This document shows, in pieces, positions 41,959 through 49,495 of a stretch of 64,000 nt of DNA. Below the pieces are notes generated by a model that saw only the letters and a list, made by a program, of their open reading frames with translations, was not told the origin of the DNA and did not search any database. This DNA is from Actinospineispora acaciae DSM 45401 (GTDB lineage Bacteria; Actinomycetota; Actinomycetes; Mycobacteriales; Pseudonocardiaceae). The stretch is from NCBI RefSeq assembly GCF_000620785.1, contig NZ_JIAI01000004.1:310001-374000 (forward strand). Direction: 5' to 3'. Numbering within the stretch: position 1 is the stretch's first letter; each line of letters starts with the position of its first letter. The position numbers and the translations under genes were made by a program.

Positions 41959-42036
41959 ATGTCCGACCTGACTGAAGTCGACGGCCCGCTCGCGTCGGCG
42001 GGACTGCGTGTGATGGAGTTGCCCGGACGGCGATGA
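41959..42036 (+). CDS. 25-residue ORF with strong RBS before tgmA
   Basis: ATG 41959 is preceded by GGAGG at ideal distance. The peptide starts MSDLTEVDGPLASAG and ends LPGRR; it is acidic then basic. It stops 22 nt before the GTG of the precursor gene, whose own ribosome-binding site is poor. It could be a leader that carries ribosomes to tgmA or a second small peptide. Not recognised. Confidence 0.4.
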   Translation: MSDLTEVDGPLASAGLRVMELPGRR

Positions 42037-42058
42037 GACCGGGGGCGCGGGCGGTGCC

Positions 42059-42268
42059 GTGCGGCCATTCTTGTTGCGTGTCGTGGACACAGCGCCGGAG
42101 CGTGAGTTGCCAGAGTTCCGGTATGACCCGTTGTCACAGATGGCAGTGTCTCCAGATGGTCGACCCGTTGCCCCGGACATGAAGAAAGAATGGACATCGT
42201 ACGAATCTACCCATACGGATGGAGATGGCGGAGATAACGAGACATGGGGCTGGGAAGAAGTGAAATGA
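42059..42268 (+). CDS. tgmA: ATP-grasp-modified RiPP (graspetide) precursor
   Basis: 69 residues from GTG 42059, the only in-frame start after a TGA. The leader has features of the family: an early RPFLLRVV, then FRYDPLSQMAVSPDGRP. The C-terminal core, from about residue 44, is rich in possible ester donors (Thr46, Ser47, Ser50, Thr51, Thr53) followed by acceptors (Asp54, Asp56, Asp59, Glu61, Glu66, Glu67), the pattern needed for side-chain ester links between Thr/Ser and Asp/Glu. Its stop overlaps the tgmB start (ATGA). Ring topology is inferred, not visible. Confidence 0.8.
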   Translation: MRPFLLRVVDTAPERELPEFRYDPLSQMAVSPDGRPVAPDMKKEWTSYESTHTDGDGGDNETWGWEEVK

Positions 42269-43157
42269 CGGTCCTTGTGTTGGCCCGGGAGTTCGACCCG
42301 ACGGCAGACGCGGTGGTCAAAAAGCTGGTCGACCGACATGTCCCGGTGTTTCGCACCGATCTGGCGGAATTCCCGACTCGGCTGTGGCTTGACGGCCGGC
42401 TCGATCAGGCGGGGAGGGTGACCGGCCGACTGTGGAACAAGCATCGGTCGGTCAGGTTGGAAGACATCCGTTCGGTGTGGAACCGGAACCCTTCTACCTA
42501 TGTTCTGGCGCCGGGGCTGATCGGGCCGGAACGAGAGTTCGCATATCGGGAAGCGAAACTCGCGCTCGGCGGCGTCCTCGCGTCGCTCGAGGTGCTATGG
42601 GCGAACCATCCGAACAGATGCGCGGACGCGATATGGAAACCGTATCAGTGGAAGATCGCCGCGTCTGCGTGCGGGTTGACGGTCGCAAAGACTGAAATCA
42701 CGAATGATGCGGAGTCGGCCCGGCGGTTTCTGTCCGGAACCATCCAGGATGGCCAGGTCAAAGTCGCATACACTCGACGACTCACCGCTGACGATGTGGA
42801 CGCCCTGGACACGGTGGCGGTGACGGCGACCACCCTGCAAGAGTTTGTGCCGAAAGCGTTCGAGGTTCGGCTGACCGTCATCGGCGATCGGTGGTTCCCG
42901 CTAGCGATCGATGCCGGCTCCGAGCGCGCCCGAGTCGATTGGCGGTCCGACCCGGACGCCCTGACCTACAGGTACGTGTCAGTCCCGGACACGGTGGTCG
43001 ATGGTGTGAGCGCCTACATGAAACACACGGGCCTGAGCTACGCGGGTCTGGATTTCGTGGTCACGCCCGACGGTGAGTGGGTGCTGTTGGAGGCCAACAC
43101 CGGACCGCAGTTCGGCTGGCTGGAGGCCGCTACCGGAGCGCCGATGACCGCGGCGAT
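42265..43157 (+). CDS. tgmB: ATP-grasp ribosomal peptide maturase, 3' end displaced by IS110
   Basis: Start at ATG 42265 (GGAAG upstream), overlapping the precursor stop. MvdD/SAV_5884-type ATP-grasp ligase: N-terminal MTVLVLAREFDPTADAVV, VFRTDLAEFP, RSVWNRNP; central KPYQWKIAASACGLTVAKTEITND; C-terminal ATP/metal residues in GLDFVVTPDGEWVLLEANTGPQFGWLE. It would form the ester or amide cross-links in TgmA. At 43157 the sequence enters an IS110 element. The frame continues open, antisense to the recombinase, to a stop at 44607, giving about 480 foreign residues. The missing codons lie at 44612-44639. Activity is doubtful. Confidence 0.85.
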
Positions 43158-43188
43158 TCTCAATGAGGTTGTCAAGTTGACGGGGCCA

Positions 43189-44382
43189 TTAGGCGGCGGC
43201 CGCGGTGGGCGGTGCCGGGGTGTAGCTGCGGTTGTCGCGCAGCAGCGCCCACAGGACGTTGACGCGGCGGCGTGCCAGGGCGAGAACGGCCTGGGTGTGA
43301 TGTTTGCCTTCGGATCTCTTGCGGTCGTAGAAGGTTCGGGACTGGGGGTTGCAGCGGATGCTGACCAGGGCGGAGGTGTAGAGGGCTCGTTGCAGTCCTC
43401 GGTGGTAGCGGCGGGGGCGGTGCAGGTTGCCGCTGATGCGGCCGGAGTCGCGGGGTGCGGGGGCGAGGCCGGCGTAGCCGGCGAGGTGGTCGGCCGAGGC
43501 GAACGCGGTCATGTCGCCGCCGGTGGCGGCGAGGAACTCCGCGCCGAGCAGAATGCCGATGCCGGGCATGCTCAGCAGGACCTCGGCGGATCGGTGGCCG
43601 CGAAACCGGCCCTCGATGAGTTTGTCGGTGTGTTTGAGCTGCTCATCGAGGGACATCACTCCCTTCGCCATGTCCGCGACGAGCTGCGCGGCCAACCGCT
43701 CGCCGGGCAGCGTGGTGTGTTGGGTGTTGGCCGCCGTCACGGCTTTGGTGGCCAGTTCGGCGGCGCCGCGGACTTTCCGCGAGCGCAGCCAGTCCTCAAG
43801 CCGCTCGGCGCCGAGCCGGCGGATCGCGGCCGGTGTCTGCACGTGGGTGAGCAGCACCAGCGGTCCACGGTTGGTCAGCTCCAGCGCGTGTTCCAGCGCG
43901 GGGCTGATCCCCAGCAGCTGCTCATGCAGCCGGTTGACCAGGCGAACCCGATCACCGGCGAGGTCACGACGCCGGGCAACCAGCATGCGCAGCTCCACGA
44001 TGAGCTCGTCATCGAGGCGCAACGGCGTCAGGTCACGGCGCATACGGGCCTGATCAGCGATGATCGCTGCATCCCGTGCATCGGTCTTGCCCTCGCCCCG
44101 GTACGCGCCGGCGACGCGGTTGACCTGGTTGCCGGAGATGTAGACCACCCGCTGGCCATGAGCGACCAGCAACGCCAGCAACAGCGCGGCGCCGCCGGTG
44201 GACATGTCCACGGCCCAGTCCACCTGACCGGCCAGGCCGCTGACCTGGGCAACCAGCTCCAACAGCGCCGTCTCCTCGTTGGCCACCCGCCGCGAGAGCA
44301 GGCGCACACCGTCCGGGTCGATCACCACCGCATGGTGATGTCCCTTGCCGATGTCCACCCCGGCCCATACCCGTCCCAACAT
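43189..44382 (-). CDS. IS110-family DEDD recombinase (transposase)
   Basis: 397 residues from ATG 44382 with GGGAGG upstream. N-terminal RuvC-like domain with the acidic residue in VWAGVDIGKGHHHAVVID and KTDARDAAIIADQAR; coiled middle; C-terminal transposase_20 domain with LLSMPGIGILLGAEFLA, LAGYAGLAPAPRDSG (serine nucleophile region) and RRYHRGLQRALYTSAL. It looks intact, so the element may be mobile. IS110 recombinases are guided by a bridge RNA from the non-coding end. Confidence 0.92.
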   Translation of the reverse strand: MLGRVWAGVDIGKGHHHAVVIDPDGVRLLSRRVANEETALLELVAQVSGLAGQVDWAVDMSTGGAALLLALLVAHGQRVVYISGNQVNRVAGAYRGEGKTDARDAAIIADQARMRRDLTPLRLDDELIVELRMLVARRRDLAGDRVRLVNRLHEQLLGISPALEHALELTNRGPLVLLTHVQTPAAIRRLGAERLEDWLRSRKVRGAAELATKAVTAANTQHTTLPGERLAAQLVADMAKGVMSLDEQLKHTDKLIEGRFRGHRSAEVLLSMPGIGILLGAEFLAATGGDMTAFASADHLAGYAGLAPAPRDSGRISGNLHRPRRYHRGLQRALYTSALVSIRCNPQSRTFYDRKRSEGKHHTQAVLALARRRVNVLWALLRDNRSYTPAPPTAAAA

Positions 44383-44608
44383 CGCCTCCCCGCTCTGACC
44401 AGCATGTTGCCCCACAGACGACCTCGCCGGCTCATCCCTACACAGCGATCGGTTCGCAGTTCTCAATCAGCGGTCGAGTCGTCGAGGGGGTGCCGGGCGG
44501 CCAATCGCAGAAAGCCGCGCATCCGGCAGATGACTGAAAGCCACACCCGGCACCCCTGGGGCTCCAGACCCTACGGCTGGCCCGGATCACCCCGAGGAAG
44601 AAGGTAGG
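44383..44608 (-). ncRNA. Candidate bridge-RNA region of the IS110 element
   Basis: The 226 nt upstream of the recombinase contain no gene. GGGGTGCCGGG (44487-44497) and CCCGGCACCCC (44546-44556) form a perfect 11-bp stem enclosing a 48-nt loop. Established knowledge: IS110-group elements encode a structured RNA here, with loops matching target and donor. Read on the minus strand, the loop contains GCGCGGC and GCGAT, both similar to the target just left of the insertion point (CCGCGGCGAT). Exact RNA ends are unknown. Confidence 0.45.
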
Positions 44609-44609
44609 G

Positions 44610-44639
44610 ATGGCTGACCTGTTGGCGGTGGCAAGGTGA
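44610..44639 (+). pseudogene. tgmB: Displaced last codons of tgmB
   Basis: ATGGCTGACCTG... reads MADLLAVAR then TGA at 44637-44639. Joined to PMTAA before the element it gives the normal hydrophobic C-terminus of this ATP-grasp family (…AAMADLL…). The TGA overlaps the tgmC GTG by 4 nt, preserving the ancestral coupling signal. Confidence 0.8.
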
Positions 44640-45808
44640 CCACCGTGGACTCTTGGCGGCAGCGGGCCCGGGCACTGCGAGACGAGCTGGTCACGGCCGG
44701 CAAGCTCAGCTCCCCGGCTTGGCAGCAAGCCGTGCTCGACGTGCCCCGGCATCACTTCGTTCCGGCCTACTACCAGCGACGCCCGGACGAGCCTGGCTGG
44801 CACCTGGTCACCGCCAGCGAGGACCGCGAGCGGTGGTGGGAGCAGGTGTACGCCAACCTGTCGCTGGTCACCGAGATCGGCGCAGTGCCCGACGGCGGCC
44901 GGGACGCCACCGGCCCGGTGTCGTCGTCCTCCGCGCCGGGCCTGATGACCCGCATGCTGGAAATGCTCGACGTCCAGCCGGGAATGCGGGTGCTGGAGAT
45001 CGGCACCGGCACCGGCTACAACGCCGCACTGCTGGCGCATCGGCTCGGAGATTCGAACGTGTTCTCGCTCGATGTCGGCGCCGGGCTCGTCGAGTCGGCG
45101 CGGCAACGGCTGGCCGAGCTGGACTACCACCCGACGCTGGTCACCGCTGACGGCATCGCCGGGCTACCCGAGCACGCGCCCTATGACCGGATCATCGCCA
45201 CATGCGCGGTGCCTCGCGTGCCGTGGGCATGGGCCGAACAAACCCGCTACGGCGGCCTGGTGCTCGTCGACGTGAAGGTGAGCGCGGTCGTCGGCAACCT
45301 CGTGTTGCTGCGCCGCGACGCCGACCAGCTCACCGGGCAGTTCGACGGCGGAGCAGCGACATTCATGCAGATGCGTACCCCGACGTTCGCACAGCACCCC
45401 GGCCAGAAGCCCGAGCGGGACCGGCGCCACGCACAGCGCCACGTCACCGGCCTGCGGCTGGAGCGCCCGTGGGAGCACGGCGTGTTGTGGTTCCTGCTGC
45501 ATCTGACCGTGCCCGGGCGCATCGAGTTCGGCTACAGCCAAGACCCCGACACCGGGGGCATAGGCGCGATGTACCTCTACAGCCGCGACGGATCCTGGTG
45601 CGAGGTCACCACGAACGCGGACGGCACCGGCCAGGTGTGGGAAGCCGGACCGCGCCCGCTGTGGCAGACCCTCGAACAGGTGCAGCAGTTCTGGGCCGAG
45701 GCCGGACAACCAGGCTGGGAACGGTTTGGCCTCACCGTGACCGCCAACGATCAACACGTCTGGCTCGACAACCCCGACAGCCCGCACCGATGGCCGCTGC
45801 CCGCCTAG
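44636..45808 (+). CDS. tgmC: ATP-grasp peptide maturase system methyltransferase (PIMT-like)
   Basis: 390 residues from GTG 44636. SAM-dependent O-methyltransferase related to protein-L-isoaspartate methyltransferase: VSSSSAPGLMTRMLEML, motif I VLEIGTGTGYNAALLAHRL, then VTADGIAGLPEHAPYDRIIATCAV, with a family-specific C-terminal half of about 180 residues. In related clusters this enzyme methylates an Asp of the cross-linked peptide, which then forms an aspartimide. The IS110 element lies directly upstream and may cut off its transcription. Ends 118 nt before the Nudix start. Confidence 0.88.
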   Translation: MTTVDSWRQRARALRDELVTAGKLSSPAWQQAVLDVPRHHFVPAYYQRRPDEPGWHLVTASEDRERWWEQVYANLSLVTEIGAVPDGGRDATGPVSSSSAPGLMTRMLEMLDVQPGMRVLEIGTGTGYNAALLAHRLGDSNVFSLDVGAGLVESARQRLAELDYHPTLVTADGIAGLPEHAPYDRIIATCAVPRVPWAWAEQTRYGGLVLVDVKVSAVVGNLVLLRRDADQLTGQFDGGAATFMQMRTPTFAQHPGQKPERDRRHAQRHVTGLRLERPWEHGVLWFLLHLTVPGRIEFGYSQDPDTGGIGAMYLYSRDGSWCEVTTNADGTGQVWEAGPRPLWQTLEQVQQFWAEAGQPGWERFGLTVTANDQHVWLDNPDSPHRWPLPA

Positions 45809-45926
45809 AGTGCAAGCGGGTAACTCCACGGGCCGAGATCGGCTTGGCGGGCCTACACGACACGAAGATGGCTCGTCCCAAGTCCAGGAAACCCCCCACG
45901 GCAGCGAACCGGCGGAAGAAGGCGAC

Positions 45927-46448
45927 GTGAGCCAGCTACCCCAACACGTGGTTCTGGACGTTCACATCCTGCTGGTACGCGATGGTCAAATCCTGCTCAG
46001 CCGACGCCGAGGTGGCTACGGCGACGGCATGTGGCACCTCCCCTCCGGCAAGACCGACATGGGAGAACCGGCTGACCGCGCCGTCGTCCGAGAAGCCCAC
46101 GAAGAAGTCGGCGTCATCATCGACCCCGACGACCTGCGATTCGTGCACGCCCTGCACGTCCAACACCCCGACGAGGAACCCCGACTAGGCGTCTTCTTCG
46201 AGGCCACCCGATGGCGCGGCGAACCCACCAACCGAGAACCAGACAAGTGCTCGGCCGTCCGTTGGTTTCCCCTCACAGCACTACCCGACTGGACCATCCC
46301 CTACCCCGCCGCAGGGATCTCCGCGTATCTGGCCGGCGTGCCCTTCGGCGTCTTCGGATGGGGCAACGAGATACCGAGGTACTACAACGGTGCTCCACGC
46401 CCGGAGCCCGCAAGGATCTTGCCGGCCGATTTGGGCTCACCCAGGTAG
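45927..46448 (+). CDS. Nudix hydrolase
   Basis: 173 residues from the GTG that follows GGAAGAAGG. The Nudix box is complete: G-KTDMG-E-PADRAVV-REAHEEVGVI, metal-dependent hydrolysis of nucleoside diphosphate derivatives. Strand HVVLDVHILLVRDGQILLSRRRG precedes it. Same direction as tgmC and plausibly part of the RiPP transcript, though such Nudix genes are also common elsewhere. Its end overlaps the convergent RidA remnant by 12 nt. Confidence 0.88.
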   Translation: MSQLPQHVVLDVHILLVRDGQILLSRRRGGYGDGMWHLPSGKTDMGEPADRAVVREAHEEVGVIIDPDDLRFVHALHVQHPDEEPRLGVFFEATRWRGEPTNREPDKCSAVRWFPLTALPDWTIPYPAAGISAYLAGVPFGVFGWGNEIPRYYNGAPRPEPARILPADLGSPR

Positions 46449-46822
46449 GCCGAGGACCGCGATCGCGTCGACCTCGATCAGGTACTCGGGGCGGGAGAGT
46501 GTCGGCACGCCGACCAGCGTGTCCGGCGGTTTGTGGTCGCCGAACAGCGTGGCCCGGGCGGCCTCGATGACGGGCGGACGACGTAGATCGTGATCTTGGC
46601 GACCTGCTCGGGGCGGGCGCCCGCCGAGGCCAGGGCGATGCCGAGGTTGGCGAACACCTGGCGGGCCTGCGCGGCCAGGTCGCCGGGGCCGACGAGGTTG
46701 CCGTCCGCGTCCTCGGGCTCCTGGCCGGCGACGAAGACGATCCGGCCGCCGGGCGCGACGGCGACGTGGCTGTAGGTCGGAGGCACCGGCAGCCCCGGCG
46801 GGTTGATCAGCTCCAGCGTCAT
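46437..46822 (-). pseudogene. RidA/YjgF-family protein with frameshift
   Basis: The first two thirds read well from ATG 46822 (LELINPPGLPVPPTYSHVAVAPGG, VFVAGQEPEDADG, VFANLGIALASAGA, VAKITIYVV), then the frame is lost near 46575. The expected continuation PVIEAARATLFGDHKPPDTLVGVPTLSRPEYLIEVDAIAVL occurs in the next frame to TGA at 46437. A deletion that also removes the usual few residues after IYVV would explain it. RidA deaminates reactive enamine/imine intermediates. It overlaps the permease stop by ATGA, so it was the last operon gene. Confidence 0.75.
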
Positions 46823-48237
46823 CGGTTCTCCGTTCGCAGGTGTGAGTGCCGCAGTCCGTACCCGAAGTACACGACGAGCCCGAGCAGCATCCACAGCCCG
46901 AAGATGACCCACGTCTCGACGTCCAGGCTGAACATCAGGTAGACGCAGCAGCCGACGCCCAGCACTGGCAGCAGCGGGCTCCACGGCACCCGGAAGCCGC
47001 GCGGATGGTCGGGGCGGGTGCGGCGCAGCACCACCACGGCGATGTTGACCAGCCCGAACGCGAACAGGGCGCCGATGCTGGTGGCGTCGGCGAGCTTGCC
47101 CAGCGGGACGACGGCGGCGAGCACCGCCACGAACACCGAGACGATGAGCGTGTTCGCGCGCGGCACCCCGGTTCGCGGATGGACGCGCGCGAACACCGGC
47201 GGCACCAGGCCGTCGCGCGACATCGAGTAGAGGATCCGGGTCTGCCCGTAGAGCACGGTGAGCACCACGCTGGCGGTGGCCACCACGGCGCCGACGGCGA
47301 TCAGCGCGCCCCACACCGGCTGCTGGAGCCGGGTGGTGACGATCTGGCTGAGCGCGGCGTCGGTGCCGGCGAACGCCGTCCACGGCATCGCGCCCACGGC
47401 GGCGAGCGCGACCAGGCAGTAGAGCACGGTGACGACCACCAGCGCGAGCATGATCGCGCGCGGCATGTCCCGCTGCGGGTGCCTGGCCTCCTGGCCGGCG
47501 GTGGAGGCGGCGTCGAAGCCGATGTAGGAGAAGAACAGGGTCGCGGACGCCGCGCTGACCCCGGCGATCCCGAGCGGCGCGAACGGCTCCAGGTTCTCCG
47601 CCCGCAGCGCGGTGAACGCCACCGCGCAGAAGAACACCAGGGTGACGACCTTGACCACCACCATGACCGAGGTCGCCCACGCCGTCTCCCGGGCGCCGCG
47701 CAGCAGGAACACCATGGCCAGCAGGACCACGACGACGGACGGCAGGTTGACGATCCCGCCGGCGTCGGGCGGTTGGCTCAGCGCGTCCGGCAGCCGCGAG
47801 CCGGTGGCCAGGGCCAGCAGCTCGTTGAGGTACTGGCCCCAGCCGACGGCGATGGCGCCGATCGAGATGCCGTACTCCAGGTGCAGGCACCACCCGCAGA
47901 CCCAGGCGACCAGCTCGCCGAGGGTGGCGTAGGCGTAGGAGTACGCCGACCCGGCGACCGGGATCATGCCGGCCAGCTCGGCGTACGAGAGCGCCGACAA
48001 CAGCGCGGTGACGCCGGCGAGCACGAACGAGAGCACCACCGCCGGGCCGGCCGCCGGGACCGCCTGACCGAGGATCACGAAGATGCCGGTGCCCAGCGTG
48101 GCGCCGATGCCGATCGAGGTGAGCGCGCCAAGGCCGAGGGTCCGGCGCAGCTCTCCGGCGTCCTGGGCGGTGACCGGCTTGAGGCGGAACAGGGCCGCCC
48201 CGCGTGTCGCGACGTCGCTGTCGCGTTCGGTGGTCAT
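46819..48237 (-). CDS. APC-family amino acid permease (cationic type)
   Basis: 472 residues. N-terminal LRRTLGLGALTSIGIGATLGTGIFVILG matches the cationic amino-acid transporter group, followed by about 12 helices, FSYIGFDAASTAGQEARHPQRDMPRAI in helix 6 region, and ARVHPRTGVPRANTL. It imports amino acids by proton coupling or exchange. It lies 8 nt after the aminotransferase gene and overlaps the RidA remnant, so permease, aminotransferase and RidA form one operon. Confidence 0.88.
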   Translation of the reverse strand: MTTERDSDVATRGAALFRLKPVTAQDAGELRRTLGLGALTSIGIGATLGTGIFVILGQAVPAAGPAVVLSFVLAGVTALLSALSYAELAGMIPVAGSAYSYAYATLGELVAWVCGWCLHLEYGISIGAIAVGWGQYLNELLALATGSRLPDALSQPPDAGGIVNLPSVVVVLLAMVFLLRGARETAWATSVMVVVKVVTLVFFCAVAFTALRAENLEPFAPLGIAGVSAASATLFFSYIGFDAASTAGQEARHPQRDMPRAIMLALVVVTVLYCLVALAAVGAMPWTAFAGTDAALSQIVTTRLQQPVWGALIAVGAVVATASVVLTVLYGQTRILYSMSRDGLVPPVFARVHPRTGVPRANTLIVSVFVAVLAAVVPLGKLADATSIGALFAFGLVNIAVVVLRRTRPDHPRGFRVPWSPLLPVLGVGCCVYLMFSLDVETWVIFGLWMLLGLVVYFGYGLRHSHLRTENR

Positions 48238-48245
48238 GGCGTGCG

Positions 48246-49415
48246 CTACCGCGTCGCCCGCATCGCCCGCATCGCGGCGAGGACGTCGGCGGTCGTGTTG
48301 AGCGCGGTGTCGATGTCGTCCTCGGTGTTGTAGAAGTGCGCGGAGTAGCGCGTTCCGCCGGCGCGCGGGCTGACGATCACGCCGCGCTCGATGATCTCGG
48401 CGGCGACCGCCTCACCGTTGTGGCCGGGGAAACGGGCGGTCACCGTACCGGCCCGCAGCTCGTCGCGGTCGGGGGTGATCAGTTCGGCGCCGAGGCCGGT
48501 CAGGCCGGTCATCAGGCGGCGGGTCAGCGCCAGGTTGTGCTTCCGGATGGTCTCGGGGTCGAGCGCGAGCACGTAGTCGACGGCGGCGCCGAGGGCCACG
48601 GTGGCCGTGTACGACATGGTGGAGAACTCCATGCGGCGCGCGTCCGGGGCCAGGCCCTGCCAGTGGGCGTGCAGCGCGTAGGCGTCCGGCGCGCTGCGCC
48701 AGCCGACCAGCGGCGGGTTGAACCGTTCCCACAGCTCCGGGCGCAGGTAGCACAGCGCGGCGCCGAACGTGGAGCACAGCCACTTGTACGAGCCGGTGAT
48801 CAGGACGTCGACGTCGTCGGCGGCCACGTCGAGCGGCACCTGGCCGGCGGACTGGGTGGCGTCCACGATGAGCAGCGCGTCGTGGGCGTGCGCGAGGTCG
48901 GCCAGGGCGCGCAGGTCGAGGCGGTGCCCGGTGCCGAACTGGACGTGGCTGATGCTGATCGCGGCGGTGTTGTGGTCGACGTACCTCGCGACCCGGTCGA
49001 CGTCGAAGCCCAGCGGGTCGTCCGCGACCGGGACCAGGCGGACGTCCAGGCCGGTCTCCTCGGCGATGCGGAACCAGGGGTAGGTGTTGCTCGGGAAGTC
49101 CACGTCGGTGGACACCACGTTGGCCGGCGCCGACGGTTTGAGCCACCAGGCGACCTGGCAGAGCGCCTCGGTCATGCTGCTGGCCAACGCGATCGTGTGC
49201 GCCGGAGCGTTGAGCAGGCGGGCGGCCGCGTTCCGCGCGGTGTCGTAAACCGCCAGCTCGGTGGCCTCGTCGAACCCGGTGGTCCCCCTGTCCGCGAGGT
49301 CGCGTTCGAACTCCTGGGCCGCCGCCAGCACCGGGCGCGGCACCAGGCCGACCGACGCGGTCGTCAGGTACGTCAGCTCCGAGAGCACCGGAAAGTCCCG
49401 CCGGGTGTCCTGCAT
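48246..49415 (-). CDS. Class V aminotransferase (NifS/isopenicillin-N-epimerase type)
   Basis: 389 residues from ATG 49415 with AAGGTGATC upstream. PLP fold-type I: YLTTASVGLVPRPV at the N-terminus, SSMTEALCQVAWWL, ISHVQFGTGHRLDL, LIVDATQSAGQVPLD with the cofactor Asp, and the Schiff-base Lys in ITGSYKWLCS. Related enzymes epimerise, transaminate or desulfurate amino acids. First gene of an operon with an amino-acid permease and RidA, divergent from an ornithine-cyclodeaminase-like gene: an amino-acid utilisation module. Confidence 0.86.
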   Translation of the reverse strand: MQDTRRDFPVLSELTYLTTASVGLVPRPVLAAAQEFERDLADRGTTGFDEATELAVYDTARNAAARLLNAPAHTIALASSMTEALCQVAWWLKPSAPANVVSTDVDFPSNTYPWFRIAEETGLDVRLVPVADDPLGFDVDRVARYVDHNTAAISISHVQFGTGHRLDLRALADLAHAHDALLIVDATQSAGQVPLDVAADDVDVLITGSYKWLCSTFGAALCYLRPELWERFNPPLVGWRSAPDAYALHAHWQGLAPDARRMEFSTMSYTATVALGAAVDYVLALDPETIRKHNLALTRRLMTGLTGLGAELITPDRDELRAGTVTARFPGHNGEAVAAEIIERGVIVSPRAGGTRYSAHFYNTEDDIDTALNTTADVLAAMRAMRATR

Positions 49416-49447
49416 GATCACCTTCCGTTCGCTTGGATACTGCTCAG

Positions 49448-49458
49448 TTGTTCTACAA
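49448..49458. promoter_or_regulatory. FadR-type operator in divergent promoter
   Basis: TTGTTCTACAA is a perfect TTGT-N3-ACAA palindrome and fits TNGTNNNACNA. It overlaps a -10-like TACAAT (49454-49459) between the aminotransferase and cyclodeaminase starts. The FadR-type gene at 50490 is the obvious binder. Confidence 0.65.
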
Positions 49459-49495
49459 TCTAGGGCGGCACTGGTCCGGTGACAAGGGAGCGCGA

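Larger units (their letters stand above)
41679..42058. other. Region upstream of the RiPP precursor
   Basis: 380 bases. Holds an 11-bp hairpin (41793-41832), a TTGT-N6-ACAA repeat at about 41924-41937, and a short ORF with an excellent ribosome-binding site (41959-42036). The RiPP promoter should lie here. Confidence 0.5.
43158..44611 (-). mobile_element. IS110-family insertion sequence, about 1454 bp
   Basis: The edges were set from the host gene: tgmB sequence stops after GAT at 43155-43157 and resumes after GAT at 44609-44611. Deleting 1454 bp restores the tgmB frame exactly. The element carries one DEDD recombinase on the minus strand, a short 31-nt end after its stop, and about 226 nt of non-coding DNA before its start, the IS110-group layout. 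No terminal inverted repeats were seen, as expected. Exact ends within the 3-bp GAT cannot be fixed. Confidence 0.85.

Noticed and set aside
43158..44607. Continuation of the ATP-grasp frame as a real second domain
   Set aside because: It is antisense to an intact IS110 recombinase, has no family motif, and the true C-terminus is found on the far side of the element.
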